Shown one piece after another: positions 1 to 5,157 of a stretch of 10,307 nucleotides of DNA (its first letter is position 1; each line of letters starts with the position of its first letter). The notes beneath the pieces were generated by a model, which searched no databases, had not been told where the DNA came from, and was given only the letters and a program-made list of their open reading frames with translations. The stretch covers positions 1-10,307 of the forward strand of contig CAMPIL010000101.1 in NCBI GenBank assembly GCA_946886375.1. The letters run 5' to 3'. This DNA is from an uncultured Phycisphaerales bacterium (GTDB taxonomy: Bacteria > Planctomycetota > Phycisphaerae > Phycisphaerales > SM1A02). The position numbers were made by a program, and so were the translations under genes.

Positions 1-459
1 GGCCCAGACTGAATCGTCGAATTGATCCAGTTGCGCGTTGAGCGATGTCCACGCCGTGCCGTTGAACGCCGCGAGTTTGGCGGTGCCGGGCACGCTGGCG
101 GCGGAATCGAAGTAGCCGCCGACGATGAGCATGTTGTTCCAGGTTTCCAGCGTGTTGGAGAACTGGTTGACCAATCCTCCGCCGACGCTGATCCAGTTGG
201 TTCCGGTCCACTTGGCGATGCGCGATGTCTGAGCCGCGCCGCCGGCGGAGGTGAAACTGCCCGTCGCGTAGATTTTCGCTCCGCCGCCGTCATCATGCAC
301 ATGCAATTTGCTGACGCCACCGCCGATCATCCCCGGCGTTCCGGGCGCGTTGGACCAACTCGGCGTGCATGGCCCGCCTGCAAACGAAGGCAGACAAAGG
401 AACAAACCCGCAGCGACGAATCCCGCCGCAGCGCTGATGCATGTGATGACGTTCTTCAC
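1..459 (-). CDS. Secreted propeller-type repeat protein, N-terminal part (3' end outside window)
   Basis: I read this frame by hand from a GTG at 457-459; it stays open for 153 codons to the left edge. The start is supported by GGAG at 470-473, ten bases upstream, and by an N-terminal signal peptide: Lys2, a hydrophobic stretch at about residues 4-24, then a likely cleavage after SFA (residue 27). The mature part has two copies of a motif in which a strand ending TGSF or VGGYF is followed by a Ser/Ala/Gly turn, a further strand (IAKW or LAAF), then TGTNW or NGTAW and a Leu/Val-Gly stretch (residues about 62-140). This style is common in exported Kelch-like proteins of planctomycetes, so I infer an extracytoplasmic beta-propeller. 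No enzymatic residues are visible. It lies 178 bp downstream of the RCC1-repeat gene on the same strand, and both encode secreted repeat proteins. The C-terminus, where a dockerin or anchor might sit, is not in the window. Confidence 0.75.
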   Translation of the reverse strand, partial: MKNVITCISAAAGFVAAGLFLCLPSFAGGPCTPSWSNAPGTPGMIGGGVSKLHVHDDGGGAKIYATGSFTSAGGAAQTSRIAKWTGTNWISVGGGLVNQFSNTLETWNNMLIVGGYFDSAASVPGTAKLAAFNGTAWTSLNAQLDQFDDSVWA

Positions 460-466
460 GAGATGT

Positions 467-473
467 CTTCTCC
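467..473 (-). promoter_or_regulatory. Ribosome binding site for the GTG-start secreted protein
   Basis: On the minus strand GGAGAAG lies upstream of the GTG at 459, with ten bases between the GGAG core and the start. It supports initiation at this GTG, which also places the signal peptide exactly at the N-terminus. Confidence 0.5.
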
Positions 474-637
474 AACTCCGGTGTGCCGCAGGCGTGGCGG
501 CCGCACGTTTTCGCGATCGAATCAACGACCATCCCAGCATAGACCTTGATGCGGCAAAAGCCAGCGTCTTGCGGGACTTTTTCGAAGATGCGCAGATGAA
601 AAGCGGTGGCCATTGGTCGCGGGCGCAACAGCCAGGC

Positions 638-2581
638 TCAGCCCCAGTTGTTGATGACGAACAAGAGATCGTTCACGTTTACAAAACCATCTCCCGTTGG
701 CTGTGGCGCAACGTCTGCAGTGCATTCACTTGGGGGGACAGCGCACGCGCCCCACGCATTGATGACCGCGAGCAGATCGGCGACGTTCACCACGCCGTCG
801 CCCGTGATGTCACCAGGACCGGGAAGCGGCGGACCTGTGAGGCCAACGCTGTAATGCTCACCCCCTGCAATGGCGATGTACTTTGCGTTCTGCGAAGGCA
901 CATTGCACTGGCCGTACGTGTTATATCCCCAAGCCACAACCGATCCATCACTCTTTAGCCCGAGGCTGTGCCACAGACCTGCTGCAATCGCGACGAATTC
1001 GCTGTTGGGCGATGGAACGGCGCATTGGCCATGGACATTATCTCCCCACGCGGCAATCGAGCCGTCACTTCGCAACGCCAGACTGTGCCCCCATCCTGCA
1101 GCGATGGCAACGAATCCGCTGTTCGGACTGGGCACATTGAGTTGTCCCCAGGTGTTATTGCCCCACCTCTGGATCGAGCCATTGCTGCGAAGCGCCATGC
1201 TGTGGAAACCGCCCCCGGCCAAGGCGACAAAGCCGCTGTTGGGCATCGTAATATTGCATTGCCCCCAATCGTTGCGCCCCCAGGCCACCGCTGAACCATT
1301 GGCCTTCAGACCAAGACTATGCGCATATCCTGCTGCGACCCCTACGAAATCAGTGTTTGGCGCGGGTACATTGCACTGTGTGTACAGGTTGTATCCCCAA
1401 GCCACAATTGATCCATTGTTTTTCAGTGCGACATTATGTCCCCACCCCGATGCGACTGCTGTGAAATCCGCGTTTGGCGCCGGCACGTTGAACTGGCCAT
1501 ACGTGTTGAATCCCCAAGGCACGACGGCTCCAGTATCTCGAAGGCCCAAGCCATGAAACGCGCCCGCAGAGACGGCGACAAGTCCAAAATTCGGCGTTTG
1601 AAATCCTGCTACAGGCACATTCGCCTGGCCGTAAAGATTGTTTCCCCACGCTGCAATCGTTCTGTCGGCCTTCAAACCTAGAGAGTGAAAGCCCCCGCCC
1701 GCAAGACTGATGTAGTCTGCATTCGGCGTTGGCACGTTGCACTGGCCTTCGGTGTTCCTACCCCATGCGACGATTGATCCGTCGCTCTTAAGCCCCAGGC
1801 TGTGATAAGCGCCTGCTGCAATCGCAGTGAATTCACGGTTGGGTTTTGGCACGATGGTTTGGTGATATGCGTCGTACCCCCAAGCCACGATCGAGCCGTC
1901 GGACTTCAGACCAAGAGAATGCGAATCGCCTGCCGCTACTGCGACAAAGCCATTGTTCGGGACCGGCACATCGCATTGGCCCAAGTCGTTGTTTCCCCAC
2001 GCCACAATGGTTCCATCGTGTTTGAGCCCGAGGTTGTGGCCGCTCCCAGCCGCGACCGCGGCAAACCCCTGGTTCGGAACAGGCAAGTCGCTCTGTCCAA
2101 GTTGATTCCATCCCCAAGCTGCCACAGAGCCATCGTTTCTGATCGCCACGCTGTGGCGATACCCCGCGGCAACCGCGACAAAACCGCCGTTTGGCATCGG
2201 TACGCTGCACTGCCCATCAGCGTTGTCTCCCCACGCGATAATAGATCCGTCGCGCATCAGGCCAAGACTGTGGTACCCGCCAGCAGAGACAGAGAGAAAT
2301 CCCTCTGGTTGCACGGGAATCGTGGACTGTCCGATGTTATTGTGCCCCCAGCCCACAAGTGATCGGTCATCGAGCACGGCAAGGTTGTGAAACGTGCCGG
2401 CAGTAATGGCGGTGTAGTTGGTCAGTTGCTGTGGCTGTACAAAAAGTTGCGCCCCCCAGTCCACAATCAATCCACCTTCCTGGGCATGCGCTCGCGAGCT
2501 CATCAAAGCCATCATGAATGCGATGACCAGAGCGACCTCGCGATTAAACGACTTGGTGCGTGTTCGAGTTGACTTGTGCAT
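638..2581 (-). CDS. Secreted RCC1-repeat beta-propeller protein with dockerin-like C-terminus
   Basis: 647 residues from the ATG at 2579-2581, chosen over an upstream in-frame TTG because AAGGTGG sits seven bases before it and because it places a signal peptide at the N-terminus (basic residues 3-14, hydrophobic core about 16-28, likely cleavage after AHA, residue 33). Residues 56-567 are 13 tandem RCC1_2-type repeats of 39 residues, with consensus F-VAVAAG--HSLGL-DGSIVAWG-N--GQCNVP-PN; repeat 7 has five extra residues. A half repeat at each end (36-55 and 568-583) could close into a fourteenth blade. Residues 590-647 hold two EF-hand-like dockerin type I units ending in INAWG and INNWG; the second has a lengthened calcium loop. 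RCC1 propellers normally bind partner proteins. In bacteria the role is usually unknown, so I infer an exported binding or surface protein and assign no enzyme activity. Codons differ between repeats with identical protein sequence, so the duplications are old. Confidence 0.9.
   Translation of the reverse strand: MHKSTRTRTKSFNREVALVIAFMMALMSSRAHAQEGGLIVDWGAQLFVQPQQLTNYTAITAGTFHNLAVLDDRSLVGWGHNNIGQSTIPVQPEGFLSVSAGGYHSLGLMRDGSIIAWGDNADGQCSVPMPNGGFVAVAAGYRHSVAIRNDGSVAAWGWNQLGQSDLPVPNQGFAAVAAGSGHNLGLKHDGTIVAWGNNDLGQCDVPVPNNGFVAVAAGDSHSLGLKSDGSIVAWGYDAYHQTIVPKPNREFTAIAAGAYHSLGLKSDGSIVAWGRNTEGQCNVPTPNADYISLAGGGFHSLGLKADRTIAAWGNNLYGQANVPVAGFQTPNFGLVAVSAGAFHGLGLRDTGAVVPWGFNTYGQFNVPAPNADFTAVASGWGHNVALKNNGSIVAWGYNLYTQCNVPAPNTDFVGVAAGYAHSLGLKANGSAVAWGRNDWGQCNITMPNSGFVALAGGGFHSMALRSNGSIQRWGNNTWGQLNVPSPNSGFVAIAAGWGHSLALRSDGSIAAWGDNVHGQCAVPSPNSEFVAIAAGLWHSLGLKSDGSVVAWGYNTYGQCNVPSQNAKYIAIAGGEHYSVGLTGPPLPGPGDITGDGVVNVADLLAVINAWGACAVPPSECTADVAPQPTGDGFVNVNDLLFVINNWG
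641..814 (-). other. Dockerin-like double EF-hand domain (protein region)
   Basis: Residues 590-647 of the RCC1-repeat protein. Unit one reads D-I-T-G-D-G-V-V-N-V-A-D-L, giving Asp at calcium-loop positions 1, 5 and 12. Unit two starts at D-V-A-P-Q-P-T-G-D-G and has four extra residues in the loop before G-D-G. Dockerin type I modules bind cohesins in cellulosomes, but this GDGxVNVxDLL form is widespread on planctomycete exported proteins and its partner there is not established. It may instead mark cell-surface retention. Confidence 0.75.
881..2416 (-). repeat. 13 tandem 117-bp coding repeats (RCC1_2 blades)
   Basis: The array is 1536 bp: twelve 117-bp units and one of 132 bp (the seventh). 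Each unit encodes HSLGL, then AWG about 14 residues later, then GQ and VPxPN. Base-level similarity is moderate and third positions vary freely, so the array is protein-coding and old rather than a recent DNA expansion. Confidence 0.9.
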
Positions 2582-2588
2582 GGACGGC

Positions 2589-2595
2589 CCACCTT
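2589..2595 (-). promoter_or_regulatory. Ribosome binding site of the RCC1-repeat gene
   Basis: AAGGTGG on the minus strand, seven bases before the ATG at 2581. It decides this start over the in-frame TTG at 2683 and the ATG at 2656, whose extra residues do not resemble a signal peptide. Confidence 0.6.
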
Positions 2596-2722
2596 CTACG
2601 TATGTGTGAGGTTCTGCAGTCAACGCCTGTCCGATTCTCCCAGACTGCTTGCCCATTGTGATGGGCTGGTCGCCGAAACGCAACAGAATTGTGGTGAATC
2701 AGCATGTCCGCGCAGAGAACAC

Positions 2723-2747
2723 TCTCGTGCCATGGCTTGCCACGAGA
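2723..2747. promoter_or_regulatory. Inverted repeat, possible operator upstream of the RCC1-repeat gene
   Basis: TCTCGTG at 2723-2729 and CACGAGA at 2741-2747 are a perfect 7-bp inverted repeat with an 11-bp spacer that contains the palindrome GCCATGGC's core. It lies about 140 bp upstream of the RCC1 start codon and 13 bp downstream (in the minus direction) of a TTGACA hexamer. The spacing would suit a dimeric regulator. No family can be named. Confidence 0.25.
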
Positions 2748-2844
2748 CAACTGAGGCGTTTGTCAATACTGATTGAGGGCGTTTGCGCGCAGCCCCCAAC
2801 CCAACACGCGGCGATGTGAAGAAAATTGGCGATCACGCAGCGAC

Positions 2845-2879
2845 AAAAAGCACTCAATTGCCTCTCGGCCTTTGAGCGC
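2845..2879 (-). terminator. Intrinsic terminator of the DNA methyltransferase gene
   Basis: On the minus strand, 16 bases after the TAA, GCGCTCAA (2879-2872) pairs with TTGAGTGC (2857-2850) over eight bases with one G-U pair. Inside, GCC and GGC pair around a GAGA tetraloop. Five T follow directly (2849-2845). This is a classic Rho-independent terminator in one orientation only; it separates the methyltransferase from the RCC1-repeat gene. Confidence 0.85.
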
Positions 2880-2895
2880 AGTAAATCAGTGGGCG

Positions 2896-4017
2896 TTAAG
2901 CCGGTATGTTTGCGCGATTTTTGCGAGCTTTAAATATCGCCGTGCTCTGCGGCTTGCCTGCGTCTTCGCGCGGCACCGGGCCCACTTTCGTGATGCGCTC
3001 CCACGCGCTCTTGGCGTTCACTTCGGAATACTCGATCGTGATCGACCGCCGGCCAAGGGCGCGGGCGACGGTTGATGTGGTGCCTGAGCCGCAGAAGGGG
3101 TCCAGCACGAGACTGGCAAATCCGGGGGCGGGATTGCTGCACGCCTTGATCACGCGCTCCAGGTAAATCTCCGGAATCTGGTTGTGATGATTGTGCCTGC
3201 GTTCCTTGTTGTTGCCTTGGATGCGGCCCCAGTACTTGCCGTACCACACGTCCATCGGCACGCGCAGGCCCTTGTTCTCATCCTTGTTCATCGTGCGCGG
3301 ATCGAAATAAATCGAAGCGCGATCGGAGAGTTCGAGAATCTCATTGGGGTTCCAGATTCGATCCGGAGCGCCGCACGACAATGCGGCGCCGCTCGCTTCA
3401 TGTGGCGCCCGCTCAACATCCGGCGCTCGATTCAACTTCGCGAAATACAGCGCGTGCACCTTGCTCATGATGAAACTGGAGTTGCGGTTCTGGCCGAAGC
3501 GGAAGTGCCAGATGCACCAGTTGATCATGGTGAGGCCGCGGCGCTTCAGGTGCAGCACGACTTCCGCAGCGGTGTCGTCGGGAATGTTCACCCAGAGCGA
3601 ACCGTGCGGCGCGAGCGCTTCGATGCAGCCATCGAGCCAGTCGAACGTGAAGCGTTCGTACTCGGCGCGCGGCATGCCATCCTTCCAGCCCCCGCCGCCG
3701 GAATCATCACCCGCATAAGGAACCTCCCAGTTGAACGGCGGGTCGGCGAAGATGAGATCGACGTTGCCTTTGTCGGGCAGATTCGCCAGCACTTCGCGGC
3801 AGTCGCCGACGTAGAGGCGCGTGTCGGGGTCTGCGGCGGCGAACGCGGGCTTGAGCCGGGAAGCGGGCTTCGCCGGAATCGAAGGCACGCTGTCGCCGTA
3901 GAGTTTGATCTCGGCTTCGACCAGGGACTTGGCGGCGCGCTTTTGGACTGCGATCGCGCCCTTGGGCTGCGCGTACCCGCCCGGACGATTGAATTGAGTG
4001 TTCTTTTTCTCCGCCAT
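2896..4017 (-). CDS. Beta-class site-specific DNA methyltransferase (probably adenine-N6)
   Basis: 373 residues from the ATG at 4015-4017; a TTG six codons upstream is less likely. It transfers a methyl group from S-adenosylmethionine to a base in a specific DNA sequence. Motif IV is DPPF (residues 92-95, within DLIFADPPFNW). The AdoMet-binding motif I is DPFCGSGTT (306-314), preceded by a motif X-like NHHNQIPEIYLERVI (276-290). The order IV, then I, is the beta class (N6_N4_Mtase fold), with the target-recognition region between them, including WHFRFGQ (170-176). DPPF points to N6-adenine; cytosine-N4 enzymes usually have SPPY. The first 65 residues are a Lys/Ala/Pro-rich extension without a clear domain. 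No restriction endonuclease, specificity subunit or Vsr nuclease is adjacent, so it is probably solitary. It is followed by a strong terminator. The repeat-filled gap upstream must hold its promoter unless it is co-transcribed with upp. No Shine-Dalgarno sequence is evident. Confidence 0.92.
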   Translation of the reverse strand: MAEKKNTQFNRPGGYAQPKGAIAVQKRAAKSLVEAEIKLYGDSVPSIPAKPASRLKPAFAAADPDTRLYVGDCREVLANLPDKGNVDLIFADPPFNWEVPYAGDDSGGGGWKDGMPRAEYERFTFDWLDGCIEALAPHGSLWVNIPDDTAAEVVLHLKRRGLTMINWCIWHFRFGQNRNSSFIMSKVHALYFAKLNRAPDVERAPHEASGAALSCGAPDRIWNPNEILELSDRASIYFDPRTMNKDENKGLRVPMDVWYGKYWGRIQGNNKERRHNHHNQIPEIYLERVIKACSNPAPGFASLVLDPFCGSGTTSTVARALGRRSITIEYSEVNAKSAWERITKVGPVPREDAGKPQSTAIFKARKNRANIPA

Positions 4018-4113
4018 GATTGCAGTGTAGCGCAATTCAGGCGAGGGCGCAAGCGCGAGGTGCGAGTTACGCCGCCGACCGCTCGTCCGATGCGGCGTCG
4101 GAGGAGAAGTTTG

Positions 4114-4239
4114 GATTTCGGATTTCAGATTTCAGATTTCAGATTTCAGATTTCAGATTTCAGATTTCAGATTTCAGATTTTAGATTTTAGATTTTAGAT
4201 TTTAGATTTTAGAGTTCAGAGTTCAGAGCTCAGATTTCA
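4114..4239 (+). repeat. Tandem 7-bp repeat, 18 units
   Basis: Exactly 126 bp in register: GATTTCG once, GATTTCA eight times (4121-4176), GATTTTA five times (4177-4211), GAGTTCA twice, GAGCTCA once and GATTTCA once. Variants come in homogeneous blocks, which is what replication slippage and local copying produce. On the minus strand the GATTTTA block gives five TAAAAT hexamers, each one mismatch from a -10 box, pointing toward the methyltransferase gene. Copy number probably varies between strains; this is inference. Confidence 0.95.
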
Positions 4240-4258
4240 GGACTGAAGTCTGAAATCT
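4232..4258. repeat. Hairpin at the centre of the inverted heptamer arrays
   Basis: AGATTTCA (4232-4239) pairs with TGAAATCT (4251-4258) over eight bases. After a one-base bulge GAC and GTC add three pairs around TGAA. It marks the point where the heptamers switch from GATTTCA to TGAAATC on the plus strand. No T run follows on either strand, so it is not a standard terminator, although it lies downstream of upp. Confidence 0.7.
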
Positions 4259-4278
4259 CAAATCTGAAATTTCAAATC
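4244..4278 (-). repeat. Inverted arm of the heptamer array, 5 units
   Basis: TGAAGTC, TGAAATC, TCAAATC, TGAAATT and TCAAATC follow one another in 7-bp phase; they are degenerate reverse complements of GATTTCA. This arm is more diverged than the facing arm, so it is either older or not homogenised. Confidence 0.8.
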
Positions 4279-4296
4279 TCAATGAATCGATCCAAA

Positions 4297-4338
4297 ATCC
4301 AAAATCGTCAATCCAAAATCGCCAATCCAACATCGTCT
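4297..4338 (+). repeat. Three 14-bp direct repeats abutting the upp stop codon
   Basis: ATCCAAAATCGTCA, ATCCAAAATCGCCA and ATCCAACATCGTCT follow head to tail; the last base of the third belongs to the upp stop codon (4338-4340). A partial copy (ATCCAAAAT, 4290-4298) precedes them. Fourteen is twice the heptamer period of the neighbouring array. Confidence 0.85.
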
Positions 4339-4985
4339 CACGCCGTGCCGAAGATTCGATCGCCCGCATCGCCGAGGCCGGGCATGATGTAGCCTCGGTC
4401 GTTGAGTTCGCGATCCAGCGCTGCGGCGAAGACCGTCACCTCCGGGTGGGTGTCGAGCATGCGCTGCACGCCTTCGGGCGCGCACACCAGGCACACGAGT
4501 TTGATGTCTCGGCATTCGCGCAGTTTCAACTCCGCGACGGCGTGGCACGCCGAGCCGCCGGTGGCGAGCATTGGATCAATCACCAGCACCGGTCCCTGCG
4601 CGATGTCGGCGGGATACTTGGCGTAATACGCCACGGGCAGCAGCGACTGTTCATCGCGATAGATGCCCACGTGTGCGACGCGGGCTTCGGGGATGAGCGA
4701 GAGGATGCCTTCGGTCATGCCGATGCCCGCGCGAAGAATGGGCACGAGCGTCACCGGCTGGGCCAGCGCGATGCCTTCGGTGCGCTCCAGCGGCGTGTCA
4801 ATGTGAATGTGGCGCGTCGGGAAGCCGCGGCTGATTTCAAAGGTCATCAGGCCCGCGATCTCGTTGAGCAGCCTGCGAAACTCCATGGGCGGCGTGGTGC
4901 GGTCGCGGGCCCGCGCGAGTTTCTGCTGAATCAAAGGATGCTCGAAGATGCGCAGGTTCTCGAAATCGCGGTGTGAAGATGGCAT
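4338..4985 (-). CDS. upp: Uracil phosphoribosyltransferase
   Basis: 215 residues; family members are about 208-210, so it is full length with a short N-terminal extension. It makes UMP and diphosphate from uracil and PRPP in the cytoplasm (pyrimidine salvage). Visible signatures are HPLIQQKL near the N-terminus (16-23), the PILRAGIGM segment (82-90), the PRPP-binding loop VLVIDPMLATGGSA (133-146) and the C-terminal uracil-binding stretch YIMPGLGDAGDRIFG (199-213). The ATG at 4985 is the only reasonable start; there is no Shine-Dalgarno sequence. The first codons share an 11-bp match (CGAAATCGCGG, 4961-4971 and 5094-5104) with the repeat region just upstream, so the N-terminus may have been shaped by it; family homology starts only near residue 11. 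It is a single gene with no other pyrimidine gene nearby. All key residues are intact. Confidence 0.97.
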   Translation of the reverse strand: MPSSHRDFENLRIFEHPLIQQKLARARDRTTPPMEFRRLLNEIAGLMTFEISRGFPTRHIHIDTPLERTEGIALAQPVTLVPILRAGIGMTEGILSLIPEARVAHVGIYRDEQSLLPVAYYAKYPADIAQGPVLVIDPMLATGGSACHAVAELKLRECRDIKLVCLVCAPEGVQRMLDTHPEVTVFAAALDRELNDRGYIMPGLGDAGDRIFGTA

Positions 4986-4994
4986 GGAAATCTC

Positions 4995-5026
4995 GCGATT
5001 TGGTGATGCGGCGATTCGGCGATGGA
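4995..5026 (+). repeat. 8-bp tandem repeats upstream of upp, 4 units
   Basis: GCGATTTG, GTGATGCG, GCGATTCG and GCGATGGA follow in exact 8-bp phase, starting ten bases before the upp start codon. They share the core GCGATT with the AATCGC copies of the facing arm further upstream, in opposite orientation. Confidence 0.65.
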
Positions 5027-5057
5027 CAAATCAGCGCCAGCCGGGTGCGCTCATTGG

Positions 5058-5122
5058 AATCGCCAGCGAGGATGTTTTCAAATCGCCACACCGCGAAATC
5101 GCGGAATCGCCACGTCGCCACA
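5058..5122 (-). repeat. Inverted counterpart with AATCGC motifs and a hairpin
   Basis: On the plus strand AATCGC occurs at 5058, 5081, 5097 and 5105, the reverse complement of the GCGATT core found at 4995 and 5011. CCGCG (5091-5095) and CGCGG (5100-5104) form a perfect small hairpin with a four-base loop. The layout, two facing arms around unrelated sequence, resembles that of the heptamer block downstream of upp, but the motif differs. The upp promoter must lie in or near it unless upp is co-transcribed with the gene upstream. Confidence 0.55.
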
Positions 5123-5124
5123 TT

Positions 5125-5146
5125 TCTTTATCGCCTCTTTATCGCC
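5125..5146 (+). repeat. Two perfect 11-bp tandem repeats
   Basis: TCTTTATCGCC occurs twice head to tail (5125-5135 and 5136-5146), eleven bases from the stop codon of the upstream gene. On the minus strand the unit reads GGCGATAAAGA, again carrying the GCGAT core of the neighbouring repeats. Confidence 0.85.
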
Positions 5147-5157
5147 AGGTTCACGCA

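Larger units (their letters stand above)
2582..2844. other. Non-coding leader between the RCC1-repeat gene and the methyltransferase terminator
   Basis: No convincing gene is visible on either strand; the short open frames have no start context and no recognisable composition. It holds the RCC1 gene's ribosome binding site, an inverted repeat (2723-2747) and a TTGACA-like hexamer on the minus strand (2761-2766). The promoter of the RCC1-repeat gene should lie here, because a terminator precedes it. No good -10 box could be matched at 16-18 bases from the TTGACA. Confidence 0.5.
4018..4337. other. Repeat-rich non-coding gap between upp and the methyltransferase
   Basis: 320 bp without a gene. 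From the methyltransferase side it holds about 95 bp of ordinary GC-rich sequence (with a 7-bp inverted repeat, 4069-4075 and 4092-4098), then an AT-rich block of heptamers (4114-4239), a hairpin centre (4232-4258), an inverted heptamer arm (4244-4278) and a 14-bp direct repeat that touches the upp stop codon. The AT-rich block contrasts sharply with its GC-rich surroundings. Confidence 0.8.

Noticed and set aside
460..637. Terminator after the RCC1-repeat gene
   Set aside because: Only weak 3-4-bp stems without a T run were found, so the gene may read through into the next secreted protein gene.
870..1556. Plus-strand open frame with periodic protein sequence
   Set aside because: Its periodicity is only the antisense reading of the RCC1 repeats.
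2761..2766. Complete sigma-70 promoter at the TTGACA hexamer
   Set aside because: The hexamers at 16-18 bases (such as GTGGCA) do not resemble TATAAT, so only the -35 match is noted.
4069..4098. ACGCCGC/GCGGCGT inverted repeat as terminator of upp
   Set aside because: The loop is 16 bases and no T run follows on the minus strand; it could equally be chance in GC-rich sequence.
3184..4191. Plus-strand open frame ending in repeated DFRFQIS
   Set aside because: Antisense to the methyltransferase; the repeat is just the translated heptamer array, which is open in this frame by chance.
4114..4338. CRISPR array
   Set aside because: Units are 7 or 14 bp with no spacers; no cas genes are present.
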